Shown: piece by piece, positions 10,701 through 23,567 of the stretch | How the letters are laid out: every line of letters begins with the position of its first letter | Position numbering within the stretch: the first letter of the stretch is position 1 | Source of the DNA: Dichetophora obliterata | Taxonomy: Eukaryota; Arthropoda; Insecta; Diptera; Sciomyzidae | Direction of reading: 5' to 3' | Length of the DNA stretch: 64,000 bases | NCBI GenBank assembly: GCA_963920525.1 | Contig: OY986437.1 | Coordinates: 60,344,330-60,408,329, forward strand | The notes under the pieces: model-generated | Told to the model about the DNA's origin: nothing | Seen by the model: the letters and a program-made list of their open reading frames with translations, nothing else | The model's database searches: none | Translations under genes and position numbers: made by a program

Positions 10701-12458
10701 TCGACCCGCCCTATTATACACATAATAGGGCTGTTCCTCTATGTCTCTCATTTAAGCATAACTTTTTAAAAAAATATCAAATAATTTTAATTAATAATTT
10801 TTTAAATTTTCACTTGTCAAAAAAAGTATAAAAAAAATTAAAATAACACTATCAAAGTAAATATTTGCTGAAGTGTGCAGAAAAGTTAAGTAATTGATTT
10901 GGGTGTTGTGATGTGACGTGATATATTTGTGTTTAAAAACAATAAATAAAAAAATAAATTTTCAAGCAAAAAAATTCTGTTTACTCTGATTACATTTTAT
11001 ATAAGTAAATATTCAGTTTTTATGCCAACAAAGGAAATTGTTGATTCATTCAAAATTAAAGCAGAAATCCTTATCTTTCTTCTTGCGTAATGCAGTTGAA
11101 ATTCATTGAGAATTGAAAGTCACCTCATTCAATAAACTTGTTGATTATAACGATTGGTTATAAAGTTTAATATAGTGTTGAAGAAATAAGCAATAGCTAT
11201 GAAGTTGAATAAAGTATTAAATAGAAAAATAGATCTGTTCGAGGAAGCCCTAAGTCTGTCCTTAAAATGGCGTTTTTTTACCAAAGTCACTATCATTGTG
11301 TCGGATTGCTAAATGAGATCAACCGCATTGGTAATACAAATTGCTATGCAGGCAATCGATGAGATTTTCAACAGGAGAGAGTCTCTCAATGAGATTATGT
11401 GTGTAGATTTTATTAGAAAATAAAATGCGTACGATTTTGGATCAAATATGTAGTACTTCTGCCAATAACTTTTATTTTTGGGTTGACATTTCAATCACTG
11501 TTAGCACAAAAATTTATGTGGGCAAATCCACAGAAAAGTCAACCGTGACCAAAAAATTAAAACATATTAAAAACGTATTATTTTATGATATTATCTAAGA
11601 GAAACATTTAAATTTTATTAATTTAAGTAATTTATGCATAAATCCATTTACCATAATGATTAAATCGCCTGCACTGTTTTAAAAATGTAGTTTTTCTTTT
11701 TCGTAAATGTTAAGTAAATGTTTCATAAACTTTTTTGTTTTAGTAAAAATGGAAGGAATTGGCTAAAGATAATGAAAAAATGGTTAATGCAAGGAAAGGA
11801 AAATATATTAAATATGTATTTTAACTATTAAACTATATAATTACTTAACTACCTAATGACTTAATTACCCAATTAAACTACAATGTAAAAATTTGTGACG
11901 TCCAAAACATAACGTCCGAAGAAATAAAATTGCTAACTGTGACATTAAAAATACACTGTTTTAGATGATGTTGGTATTTTTTTAAAACTTATTTCATTTG
12001 CAATTTTTTTGTTCCTTAAATCTTTCGAGGGTGAATCGGCCATTTCGCCGAAGTATCTAAGTTCAAGTGTTAGTCACGCAAGAACTTTCGTTTTAAGTGC
12101 CGTCCGAACGCACGAAAAAAATAACAAATTTTAGGTAAACTTCGGTAAGATGCAGGATATTATAATTATTATAAATTATACTAATGAAGAGCTTTTTGAC
12201 CAGATACATCTTGAAACTGTTAATAAAATTTGCGAAATTTATAAAAAAATGTATGCGAACGTGACGTCCCAACACAAGGATTTGACCATATAATGAATCA
12301 AAAGTGAAAGCTGTTGATAAATCAAATACTCTTGCACTGTGTTCGCAAATGTACTTCGTTTTTGGGAACGAAATGAGCAGTAAAAGATTTTGGCATTAAA
12401 CAAAAAATTTTTTGGTCTGTAAGCAATAACAGAAAAAGTCCGATTTCAAAGGATCTCT
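10700..12458. other. Non-coding AT-rich DNA
   Basis: No gene. Scattered GACGTCC/CGTCCGAA motifs lie between about 11895 and 12270, perhaps an old element without clear ends. Confidence 0.4.
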
Positions 12459-12459
12459 T

Positions 12460-12572
12460 GTTTTTACGTTATATCTTCGGCTAAGGTCATAATAAATGCT
12501 CCAGATTATGTATGTTTATACCGCTTTATGCGTGGAATCCCGCTACATCAATAACTCAGGCCTGTATTAAGT
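12460..12572 (+). repeat. Dispersed repeat, copy 2 (empty-site paralog)
   Basis: Paralogous to 1515-1616. At the position where copy 1 is broken by a piggyBac end, this copy reads CCTGTATTAAGTTAAATT with an intact TTAA at 12567-12570. Confidence 0.55.
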
Positions 12573-12884
12573 TAAATTAATCTATTGTTGCTTCTGAGCA
12601 GAAAATTGTTGGCATCACAGAAAAACAAAGGATAGTGTGAATGATGAATAATTGAAATTATGAAAAATATTTTGAGAGATATGTGTTCATGAAGATGCTT
12701 TGAATGTTAGAAGACTTATATAATATGTCAATCTTTGCATCCCGAAGAAAGTTCACCAGCTTTTTGTAGTGAATCATGTTTCTGCAGCAAGTTATTCCTA
12801 CAATTTGCTGTAAAAAGTGAATATTCGATTCTTCCAACGACAGTTTCTATAAAGATCGCAAATGATCGTTAGATGAACATTTAA

Positions 12885-15442
12885 CCCTCATCAGTCCCCT
12901 GTGTGCGCACGCATACAATTTTGATCTTTAACCTTGAATAAAATAAAAACGGTTCAGCGGAATGACCTTGTATTTTGCAAAGTAGAATTATTTTGCCTGA
13001 ACAACCAAAAAAATCCGTTTTTGAATTTGTACCCTTACTGTATTTGCCTGTGCAGCTATAGTTACGAATCGGTCACTGTGTATGTGCGCGCATACACATA
13101 AGCAGGTACCTGTAATTGCCGCTTATTTTTGTGTGTGGATTTATAGCACTTGTTTTTTCGTTTTATGAAATTCAGTTTGTTCTGGAACACACATAAGTGA
13201 AGTTTGTTTGCGCATTTATTTGAATTTTGGTTGTGTTTCGAAGTATTTGATACAAAAAGGATAGAGTTTTACGTGAAAGAAGGCAGCGAGATGAACTAGA
13301 AATGGATTTTAAATTGGAAAGCGAAGCGGGCGAATATCCGTGCAATAGTGACGATGGTTTTGCATTATCAGATGAGGAGAATGATGAAAGTGAAGTTAGC
13401 GTGCATTCGGATGAAGACGACATTGAGCCACTTGAGCTTAGCAGAAGAAAATGCAAGAAATCCTGAAAAGAAATATTTTTCAAAAAATAAGAAAATTAAA
13501 TATTCATCGCAACCATTTGAAATAAATCGAAGAAATTCATTTGGACGTGCAGACAATTTCACTTCAGGTAAAAACCTACCCTCTTTGTTATGGGTTCATG
13601 TTCATTATATGTTTCATTTTTGTTATAATTTAAGTCCAAAAGCATTAGCAGCTGCTACTATAGTTGATGTTTCGTCTGCATTTCACATGTTTCTTGAACC
13701 GGTTGAGAATATTATTTTGAACATGATGAATTTATATGGTGTGCGAAAGTACAAAGACGATTGGGAAAACATTGATTTGGACATTCTGCACGCATACTTT
13801 GGATTGTTGCTGCTTTCTGGTGTGTATCGGTCATATGGTGAATGTGTCACTAAACTGTGGAATGACGAAACTGGTCGGCCAGTATTTAGAGCAACAATGT
13901 CTTTCAAAATATTCAAGCGTATCCATGGTTGCATTCGATTTGATAACCGCGAACAACGTATGGCCAACACTGCATCTACAAGAACTTCTGAACGTGACAA
14001 ATTGGCAGCGATTCGAAATGTATACGATAAATGGAATCATAATTTGAAAGTTGTATATACACCAGGAAAAAACATTACCGTAGATGAACAGTTAGTTCCG
14101 TATCGTGGGCGATGTCCATTTCGTCAGTATATTCCATCCAAGCCGGCGAAATATGGCATCAAAATTTGGGTGCTATGCGACTCAAAAAGCTGGTATGCAT
14201 ACAACACACAAATTTATGTTGGTCGGAATCGTAATGCCACTCCTGAACGTAATCTCGGACGGCGTGTTGTGTTTTGGATTTGGTGGAAGGACTTTCTGAC
14301 AGAAATGTAACGTGTGACAACTTTTTCACTTCGTATGAATTAGCAGAAGATTTACATAAGAATCGCATGACTATTTTGGGAATAAAATGAAAAATAGGAC
14401 TGAAATTCCTTCAGTTCTACTCGATAGCGTCAAAAGTCAATTTTTCATACAGAAAATGTAAATGAACATAAATTGCAAGCAGTTATGTGTTCATATGTTC
14501 CTCGCCGGTACCGATTTGTGACATTGCTTAGTACATACCACAATGTTGTCAGCATAAATGAAAATAGTGAAAAGTAGAAACCTAAAATCATTGAAGACTA
14601 CAACAAAGCCAAGAGTGGAGTTGATACTATGGGTCAAATGGTGGCTACGTACACATGCAAACGAAAAGTCAATCGGTGGCCAATGGCAGTATTTTGTAAC
14701 ATGCTTGATGTTAGTGCGTTGAATGCATTCGTGACGTTCATTGCATTGTTCCCGAATTAGAAAAATTCTAAAACGAACCATAATATTCGTCGTCGCCTTT
14801 TTATCGAGGAGCTTGGATTGAATCTCGTTGAAAAACAGATCACTTAACGTAAAAAAACAACCTAAAAGTAATGATGCTTCCGGTGTTATTCAAAGAATTC
14901 GAGAGATTCACCATTTAGCAAGTACATCAAAACGAGGCCGATGCTACATCTGCACATATAAAAATAACAAAAATCTTTTTGCTACACGCTGTGAAAAGTG
15001 TAGAAATTTCATTTGTGCTGAACATAATTTTGACTTATGCGAAAAATGTACAAATAATTGACAAAAGTTAAAAATACAATTTTTTTTCTAATATATGTAG
15101 GTTAAGTTAGGCTAAACCGGATGCCATCGTGAAGGCTATAGACCAATTCAGGTCCTTAGTGGTACCGGTAGCGAACAAAAGGAAAATTTGTGTTTGTTTA
15201 AAAGTCTTTAAAGATTTGCGTTGAATTCTCAAACCTAAGGAGGGATTCCTAATATATGTAATATTCTAATTAATTTCATTCTAAATCTACCTTTATGAAG
15301 TTCAAATGTATTAATATGATAGTAAACAATGAAATAAACAAAAAAAATCACAAAACATAAATGGTTTACAATTAAAAATATATGTGTATGCGCGCGCATA
15401 CAATGGGACCGATTAATGTATTTCTCGAGGGACCGATGAGGG
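12885..15442 (+). mobile_element. piggyBac element 1 (2558 bp)
   Basis: TTAA at 12881-12884 and 15443-15446 flanks terminal repeats CCCTCATCAGTCCC and, on the right, the complement CCCTCATCGGTCCC (13 of 14). The right end has the perfect 18-bp palindrome TGTATGCGCGCGCATACA at 15385-15402, with imperfect versions near the left end (12901-12918 and about 13079-13098). The interior carries a broken transposase in element orientation. Both ends are intact, so it could in principle be mobilised in trans. Confidence 0.93.
13302..15061 (+). pseudogene. piggyBac transposase, frameshifted (element 1)
   Basis: The reading begins at ATG 13302 with an acidic N-terminus (SDEENDESEVSVHSDEDD), then shifts frame near 13460. 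The core (about 13440-14310) has YGVRKYKDDW, IRFDNREQRM and the first catalytic block VDEQLVPYRGR. Another shift just before 14300 leads to the second block, CDNFFTSYELA (about 14316-14345). After further shifts the third block, YNKAKSGVDTMGQMV (about 14599-14643), and RWPMAVFCNMLDV follow. The end is a cysteine-rich domain (CYICTYKNNK, CEKCRNFICAEH, LCEKC; about 14940-15057). This order is that of the piggyBac DDE family plus its C-terminal zinc domain. The usual D-x2-D in block three reads D-x2-G. At least three frameshifts make it inactive. Confidence 0.88.
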
Positions 15443-15449
15443 TTAAACA

Positions 15450-17055
15450 ACAAGTTGTTACGCTAGCTCAAAACCTTCAACCGGAAAATAAATTTTTGTA
15501 AAACAATAAAGTTTTGCTCCACTGTGCACTGGTCAGACGTGAACTTCTACTGACCATTGTCTAAAATTACATGGATTAGATACCTCTATAACGTGGCAGT
15601 GAACACACGCTTTAGGCCTCTTTACAGCTTCTTCTCTTTGATTAAAGTCGGCGCGCGGACGCGACTTTTCGTGGTTGTTGTTGGTGTAGTTTTGTTGTTG
15701 TAAGCTTTGGATTGTTTGGCATTGGCTTGGCGTGGTGCGCTCTAAGCCAACCATGACTAACTTGGTCAACATGCGATTTGAACTGCTTTTCGTGGTAAAC
15801 GCGTCTGCTGCAGCTGCAAGCGGCAAAGCATTTTTTGGCGGTCAATGTGAAGAATTTTCATGCTTTTTATAACATTTAAGCATGTGGCACTGTTCAATGT
15901 GGTACTGCCAATGTTGTTGTTGTAATTCTTGTTGTTGTTGCTGCTAGTAGCATGCGATTGGCATTGAGATTTAACCAAATTAGCATAATAAAAATAAAAT
16001 AATACATGAAAGAACATCTTGCTGCCTGCCTGCCTAACTGCCTAACTGCATGCTTTATGAATTCACCTATAAGCAAGAGTAGTTGGCAAAAAATTTCCTT
16101 TTTTTATTTAACAATTTTTTCTATCTTTGTGAGGATCGCTAAAAATGTTTTTGGCATTTAATGAGAAAAGTTATTGTTTTTGTTTTTTGTTTTTATTTTA
16201 GAAAGCTTTCAGCATGTGGCTAAAATAATGTTTGGCATTGTTTGCGCATATTGGTTAATGTTTAGTATATGATAAGCACTCCCACACCGCAGGATATGCT
16301 TGAAAATGTAGGAGCAGAAGCATCCATGAACAAAACCAAACCGGAACTTTGTGGTTGCTTTGCTGTGAAGTTCAAGCAAAAATGCTCCAAAGTGGTTATA
16401 ATTGTATGCTTTTTTGTTCATTAGATGCTTTGAACTCTTTAACCAAAGCGCAATTCGGAAATAAATAAAGCATTTTTTTAAAAGACATCAGACAAAAAAA
16501 ATAACTCAGTACAACAAAACTGAACTTTTTATAAAAAGGGTGTACTATAAGAAACTTAGACGCATTACGCTATGCTAATTTAAACATAAAAATCTATCGA
16601 TTGAATGCCTTTAAGTGCAGACTATTTTTTAACATCGTTTATATCTTAATCATGGCGTGCTTGAACGACCTTTCAATGCAACTTTCGAGCATACAATTTT
16701 TTTGAATTGGGATAGGTAGAGAACACAATAGGATATGTCATATGTCAACAAAAAATCATTACGGAGCTTTTTTAACACCATCTCTTGTGTTTTTGAAATT
16801 CATAATTTAAAAAAAAAACAACATTTAAGAATATCTTAACGAAACATAATAAAGATTGTAGTCCAAAAATTCAGTATAATTACATAGTTCGATTTTCAAA
16901 AATAATCTCATAATAACGAATTGTGGTAAAAAACATAAAAGGCAGTTTCATGAGTAAGCTATTATGTAATTTCCTCAAAACTCATCCGAAATGAATAAAC
17001 CACTCATTTCCTAAAATTCCAGAAAAAGGTCTTTACATGTATTTCCTCAAATACA
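15450..17055. other. Intron-like DNA with GTT/CAA-rich patches
   Basis: GTTGTTGTT-rich tracts occur at about 15672-15705 and 15908-15945, of the kind common in fly introns. Minus-strand open frames of 60-97 codons read through them without recognisable domains. No gene supported. Confidence 0.45.
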
Positions 17056-17059
17056 TATA

Positions 17060-17954
17060 CAGTAATTATCGCTTATAATCATAACCTCTATTTGCTTGGT
17101 TTTTGCTGCTTATAAGCTGGAAAGCATATATAAAAACTCGGGTATATGCATCTACAGTGCTTATATAAAAACTCGGTTAAATGCCTCCACGAAGCATATG
17201 TAAAAACTGGAATATTGTTTCAATAAAAATTGTGTTATGAATTGGTTTAATTTTTAATTATATTTATTTACAAATTAGATTATTTATTGTCAAATAAGCG
17301 TTTTTAAAAAATAAGATAAAAAATAAATTAAATTGCCGCTTTTAGCAGTCTTATATCACTTAAGGGTTTTTAAAAAATATAAAAAAACTAAGTTTTAAGT
17401 CAGATTCGAATTAAATTAATTTAAATGGGGGCTTCTACCAGACTTATACCACTTATGGTTTAAAAAAAAATATATAAAAAAATATGCTTTAAATAAAATT
17501 AAATTTAAGAACGCCAGGTTCGTACTACATAAAACTTAACTTAATTTTTTTAATTTTTTAAGTCCCTTCTGTCTCGAAAAAAGTCAGTTATTTTCTTTTG
17601 TACATTGCAGAATTTTTGGCACATATTTCATTTTAAAACTGCACAGGAAAAAGATAAGAAACTTTGACACTTTCAAAGACAGTGACGGGCTATTTCATAT
17701 TTGACAGTTCAATAGAGATGTGAAATTTATAATCGGAATTTTAGTAAGGATGCATATAACTGGTTAGTTTTCTATGACTTTGGTTTTTAAAAATTCCTAA
17801 TTTTGATGCATATAAAAGAGAAACTCATATAAGCGAAATGCTTATAAGCGAAAAAATGCTGGCTATATTAAATGACAAAGTTAAATATCTCAAGTTCGAA
17901 TGCATATAAGCGGGATATGCTTATAAACATAGTGCATATAAGCGATAATTACTG
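17060..17954. mobile_element. TA-flanked non-autonomous element with subterminal arrays
   Basis: Terminal CAGTAATTATCGCTTATA (17060-17077) has an exact inverted copy ending at 17954, flanked by TA (17058-17059, 17955-17956), as for Tc1/mariner. The left inside has repeated TATAAAAACTCGG and the right inside repeated GCATATAAGCG/GCTTATAAGCG. No transposase. Confidence 0.85.
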
Positions 17955-17972
17955 TACATAGAAATAATTTAA

Positions 17973-19293
17973 CCCTCACTCTGGCACCACTTTTTACTAC
18001 GTAATCTGTCACTATTTAAATTTGTTAATATTTTTTTTCAGATATTCTGTAGGTGAGTTTTTCCATTTTGGGTCCTTTTTGCATTTCCAAAGCACACTTT
18101 GTTGACAACTGGTGTTGAAAACTGTTTTCTCGCGGTTTCGTTCCTGCGTAACGTTATTTTTCTCCCGAAGTGTAAACGTCGTCGTTGAAACATAGTAAAA
18201 AAAGACTTTTTATTGTTCAAAACAGTGATAATGGCAGACAACAAACAAAATTTTAAAATATTGAGTGGTGCATTGCTGGCCCGGTAAGCATTTTACGAGT
18301 CATTTGGAAAAGCTACAGAAATTGGATTACCATTTGTTTAAATTTGGAGACTATCGTGTGATATGCAGGAGAGATACTTCGAAGAATTTGTTTCCAATGT
18401 GGTGCAATCCGATGAAGACGAAATGCCAAAGGATGCAAAAATAGCTGATGATTTCGAAGACCGTGAGATGTTACCACAAGCTCAGGAAAGTGATGTGGAG
18501 GCTTCTGATGCTGAAAACGAGATATATCCTGTTGAAATGGGGCACGGAGGTGACTTGCAGAGTGAGAAGTAGAGATTTAATTCGAAGATGACACCGCCAA
18601 AATTCCTCGATTGTCCCATATTTCCCTACTAGAAATACTATAGAGTGCTTCATGGCAGTAAGTATTCAATCATGGCAGTAAGACTATAATAGAGAATTTT
18701 ATTCCAAATGAAGATGATTGTGGTCATTCAAAAGTGAAAGGTGCTTGCTAAATGTGCTACCATTAGCAAGGCAAGAGAAAACGGTCAACACAAAAAATAT
18801 GCATCCTATGTAAGAAACCTGTATGTACTGAACATAGCAATGCCCAGACATAAATTTAAAGGCTTCTGCAAAACTGAATTTTAAGATATTTTTCAAAATA
18901 TCAAAAATATCTATTCCAGTATATTTTTCCAATAAATGATACCACATATGAAATGTACCTAAATGTAAAATGTAAAAAAAAAATTACATGCATTTTTCCC
19001 ATATAATTTTTTAAATACTAAATACAAAAAATGCAATAAAATAGAATTAAAACGTTTGAAATACAAAAAAGTATTTACATATAGAAATAGTTCTAAAGTT
19101 AGGAGTAAAAATCAAAAATTTTCAAAAAGTATCAGAAAGTATTAAAATTAACAACATCTTTTGATATTTTCAGAAAGAAAACGAAAAAATAGTAACTAAG
19201 TCGAAGCCATATCCAAATCGAATAAAAAATAAATGAGTTATGGAAAAGTTAAAATTGGGATATTTACAAATGTAAATAGTGCCAAAGTGAGGG
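17973..19293 (+). mobile_element. piggyBac element 2, internally deleted (1321 bp)
   Basis: TTAA at 17969-17972 and 19294-19297 flanks ends CCCTCACTCTGGCAC and, inverted, CCCTCACTTTGGCAC (14 of 15). It starts only 14 bp after the upstream TA-flanked element. It keeps the acidic N-terminal and cysteine-rich C-terminal coding ends but not the catalytic core. Confidence 0.9.
18232..18850 (+). pseudogene. piggyBac transposase remnant, core deleted
   Basis: ATG 18363 opens 69 codons rich in Asp and Glu (SDEDEMPKDAK, DVEASDAENE), resembling the acidic N-terminal region of piggyBac transposases. An earlier ATG (18232) opens a short frame ended by a GTAAGC that could be a splice donor. About 150 bp after the stop, another frame gives CILCKKPVCTEH (about 18800-18836), the cysteine-rich C-terminal domain. 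The region between is far too short for the DDE core (about 350 residues in the family), and none of its three catalytic blocks can be found. Confidence 0.7.
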
Positions 19294-19299
19294 TTAAGA

Positions 19300-20440
19300 C
19301 AACTTCTTTAAATATGTATGTTTAAAATACTATCACTTATCCTCAATCAATTACAATCACTAACAACGTGTTGTTAAGGGAAGAGAGGTTGTAAGAAACA
19401 TCACCTGAAGAAAAATTGCCCTAAAAAAATGGAAAAAATCACTAAAATTAAAAGTGACACAAGAACTGAATGAGCATTTAAAAAAAGCTCACGAGATTTC
19501 AAAGGATTAAAAAAAACATAATGCCAAAAGGATTTAGCTATTTTTGTGGTGAAATTCGCAATGTGCGTGGTTTAACTTAACGAGTTTAAATGAGAAATAA
19601 CCTTTCTTGGGCGTAGGTAAAGAGGAAAATCGCAAAAAAAAAGAAAAATCGCGTAAAAATTACGCAATATAAAAATTAATTTTTTTGTGTTAATAATTCT
19701 AAGGCTCAAAAATTAGGTGATTTTGCCACTTTTATGGACGAAATTTCGTTTTCTGATTTTGAAAATCACCCAAAACTTAGGGCGTAGTTTAGTTTTTGAT
19801 TTTATTTAAAATTAAGTTGTTTTTGTTGTATGATTTTTGAATGTTTGAGCGGATCCGATTAAATAAAAAAATACCTTAAAATCAAAGAAAATATTTTACT
19901 GATGGCACATAAAATAGTTCCACACGACTCTTTTAGACAAATTCTAATAATTTTTATTGAATACTTTTCTGAACAGTTGAATTTAAACTTATTTTTCTCA
20001 TTGCTCTGTTCAGTGTTGTTAGGAGCTTAAAAAATTCGAGGCTAAAAAGACCTTACAATAAAATAAAAATAAGCTCAAGATCTACAAATAAAATGGTAAA
20101 GAAGTCAGAATTTTTATATTCAATTTTAAGATTGTATTTGATTTTAATACTACATAAAAATAAAAAATCAATCCGCCAATTAAAATAAAAAGATAAATAA
20201 CACGAGTAAAACTATAAAAACTGTTCATCAAATGAATCGGATAAGCTAGAGTTAAAATAAATATCACGTACGTCTTACTTATGAGATCATTATATTTCAA
20301 AGTCATGACAACATTTCCGTACTCTTTTAATTTCAATTTATTAATTTCAATTTCTATTTATTAAGAAATAATGTTAATAGATTCTTTTAAATGCAGTAAA
20401 AATAGAATTTTAAGTGAACATCGAATACTAAACAGAAAGT
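19300..20440. other. AT-rich non-coding DNA
   Basis: No gene or element boundary seen; the one minus-strand open frame (20082-20336) is low-complexity and hydrophobic. Confidence 0.4.
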
Positions 20441-21480
20441 TAGGCATACTAAATTTGATACAATTAATTCTGTTGGTTCTTTCAATTTGCATTGAGCTAA
20501 AAATTCTTTCAACCTCAGCGTTGTAAAGTGGAAGAACTAAAAACCTAAAACCAAATTGGCAAACTAAGTAAAATAAAATATTATTGCAATGACTTTTGAA
20601 CCTGATTCAATTCAACTCAAAAGTTAATTGTTGAAGACAAATTTGTCCGATACCAAGTTAAAAGCTTTTGCCATTTAGCATCGATTGCTGTTATTTCGTC
20701 TGCAATATTTTTAGATTTTTCATAGCCAATATGAAAAAATATATCGGGTTTTAGTGACTTAAGAGAATCTTCCACAAAAAAAAAAATTGATCTTCCTAAG
20801 CCAATCCATATTGGTTATGCAAACGTTATCGTAATTGCTCAATTAGTTGAATTATGAAACTTTGACATTCTTTGCGTATTGTTCTTTCTGTATTTGCATT
20901 TAAGGTTCCATCACCAATTCTCTTGTTAAATGTATTCCTCAAAAAATGTAAGAGAAGTCAGGAATGGTCATCAAAAATAATTGGATTTGAGATGATAGTG
21001 GGTCGAAATCCTCACAACGAAAAACAATCTGTAAGCATAAGTAGTGGAACGATGATAACTCGAAAAAAATGTTGTACAGGGTCAGCCTTGATCCTGTCAA
21101 ATACCTTGTACACTGTTGGTACTTCATGCAAAATTGGTTTAAAAAAAAAAGGTACGCCAAGTTGCGATCTGTATATAAATCACTCAAAAGTTTGGCCTTG
21201 TGGCACTGATCTTCTAAAGAGGAAGTCCTGAAATGGGTTTGTGATTCAATACCTTGATTGAATATATGTTTGACGGCTGTTTCTACAGAAAACCACTGAT
21301 TGGCAAAAGCCGTAACAAACTTAAGTGGCTTAGGGACGTAATTTTACACAGAAATTATATATTGATAATTATTTTGTGTGGATGGGGACTTCGAAAATTA
21401 GTTGTAGTTTACAGGTATCAAAAACTCTACTTTGTTAGGTGTGCTTTAGGAGGAGTAAAGACAGCCAACTGCACGGAATA
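20440..21480 (-). pseudogene. Possible hAT-like transposase relic
   Basis: Read on the minus strand, several frames give protein-like text interrupted by stops. Around 20820-20880 it reads RKECQSFIIQLIEQLR, and around 20640-20740 it reads DEITAIDAKWQKLLTWYR. This resembles the region N-terminal to the dimerisation domain in ZBED/SCAND3-type hAT proteins. No dimerisation motif or catalytic residues can be placed, so the family is tentative. The plus-strand frame over the same DNA (20872-21231) is probably its shadow. Confidence 0.3.
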
Positions 21481-21540
21481 ACATACCAATAGAACCAATA
21501 CAATATTTGTGCTTTTTGTTTCATAAAATTTTTTAAACAT

Positions 21541-21700
21541 AAAAAAACCGACTATAAAATCACTTCAAAGTAAAAAAGAATTTTTAATAACTTTTTCTAT
21601 TAATTTCTTAGTCAAATTTTATAATTTATTTATTATTTTTTCTTATATCTGAAATCTTATTATTTTATTTTTCTTTTATTATTATAAATTCCAACAAATT
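21541..21700 (+). repeat. Dispersed AT-rich repeat, copy A
   Basis: AAAACCGACTATAAAATCAC and the following text (AATTTCTTAGTCAAATTTTA) align with 38745-38900 (AAAAACCGACTACAAAATGA and onwards). Function unknown. Confidence 0.5.
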
Positions 21701-21715
21701 TGTCGGCCTTTGTAG

Positions 21716-23443
21716 TCTAGTTTCATAAACACCAAAAAAAAATCTGATGGATTCCCTTCATCATTTAAGACCTCTGACGGATTTACTGATGATCCTGTCG
21801 TAATTTGTGGTCTATTTGCCAATCTCTTTAAAGAGTCATTTTGTTCAGACTCTTTTAATCCTGATGAAGAGTACTTTGAATATATGAACTCTACACCCAG
21901 GGTTTCGTTGGATTCTATATCCTTTACTTCAGAGGATATTTTAAAGTATATTGGGTTGATCGATGAGGATTTTAATGCTGGACCTGACGGAATTCCTGCC
22001 GCAGTGTTAACACGATGTGGTTCCGTTCTAAGTCAACCACTGTCCATGTTATTCAATAAATCAATTAGCGAAAGTATTTTTCCACTTTTTTGGAAAAAAT
22101 CTTTTATAGGTCCTATCTATAAAAAAGGTTGTAAGAACGATATAAACAACTACAGGCCTATCGCGAAACTCTCGTCAATTCCAAAACTTTTTGAGCGCCT
22201 CGTGTATGATCGTGTGAAAATTCACTGTGGGAAGGTCATGACAACTCGTCAGCATGGATTTGTTACTGGCAGATCCACTGTGTCTAATCTCCTCGATTTT
22301 ACAACGTTTTGCTTAAATTCATTTTATTCAGGTAACCAGGTCGACTGTATTTACACTGATTTTAGTAAAGCATTTGATAAACTGCCACATAACTTAATTC
22401 TATTTAAACTAAAGTTAATGGGTTTTCCACAATTTTTTGTAAGCTGGATTCAATCGTATCTGACGGAGCGATCTTATCAAATACGATTTCGAGGCGTATT
22501 GTCAGCTGAATTTATTGCTGAATCAGGTGTTCCTCAAGGTAGCCACCTTGGTCCACTTCTGTTTATTTTAGCCATTAATGATGTAACCCACATCATGAAA
22601 CACTCTCATCTACTTATCTATGCAGATGACATGAAAATATACAGAACAATAGATGCTAAAGACAATTCAGATCTGCTCCAGTCTGATTTGAAATCCTTTG
22701 AAATTTGGTGTTCTAAAAACAATATGTTTCTAAATCCAGATAAATGCCAAACTATGACCTTTTCGCGAAAAAGGAATAATTTAATTTTTGATTATACGAT
22801 AAAAGATACGGCTTTAAATCGTGTAGATTCTGTCAAAGATCTTGGTATATGCATGGATTCTAAGCTATCGTTTAACGTTCATATTGATTACATTTGTAAA
22901 AAAGCATCTTCTATGCTCGGGTTTATGAAACGCTGGGCCAAAGAATTTAATAGTATGATCACAACTACAACGCTGTATTATGCAATTGTGCGACCTCACT
23001 TAGAGTATGCAAGTCAAGTTTGGTCCCCAAGTTACAATGTACATGTTGAACGTATAGAGAGAATCCAAAAACGTTTTGTTCGGTTTGCTCTAAGGGGCTT
23101 AAGTGCAACTGATACTTTAAACCTTCCTCCTTATGAGGATCGTTTAAAACTTTTAAAAATGCAATCTTTGAATGAGAGAAGGAAGTCTGCAGATATCGTC
23201 TATTTACACCAACTCATAACTGGTGTATTCGATTCACCAGAACTTCTAACTCTTATAAATTTTAACACTAACCGTAGAAGCAGTAGAAATGCTAACAATT
23301 TAATTTACTTACCTTTTAGTAGAACAAATTATATGGCTACTGCTCCTTTACATCGCATGAGTACCTTTGTTAACAACTGTAGCTTTTTTGATGTTAACTT
23401 ATCGAAAGGTCAACTCAAAAGTAGATTGAAAACTAATGTATGA
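21716..23443 (+). pseudogene. Non-LTR retrotransposon reverse transcriptase, 5'-truncated
   Basis: A frame open from 21716 to the stop after 23443 encodes about 575 residues; the first ATG in it is 21884. The linker typical of jockey/CR1/Rex1-type elements comes first (FINTKKKSDGFPSSF), then reverse transcriptase blocks: AGPDGIPAAVL, NYRPIAKLSSIPKLFERLV, QHGFVTGRST, YTDFSKAFDKLPH, GVPQGSHLGPLLF, and the catalytic YADD (about 22619-22630). The thumb LGICMDSKLSFNVHI and a C-terminal region with HLEYASQVW follow. No endonuclease domain or ORF1 lies upstream and there is an in-frame stop at 21713, so the insertion is 5'-truncated. The catalytic part is intact, suggesting modest age. Confidence 0.9.
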
Positions 23444-23567
23444 TTAGATCTATGTAAACGCATGGTTAGTTGTTATGTCTTGTGTTGTCCCTGAGCCCAA
23501 CCCATATTATGGTGGGTAAATTTTTCTCACTTTGGATTGTTTTGGACCGCTCTTATCGATATCATTG

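Noticed and set aside
10272..10769. Open frames over the GC-rich fold-back
   Set aside because: The same peptide text appears on both strands because the DNA is an inverted repeat; no independent coding evidence.
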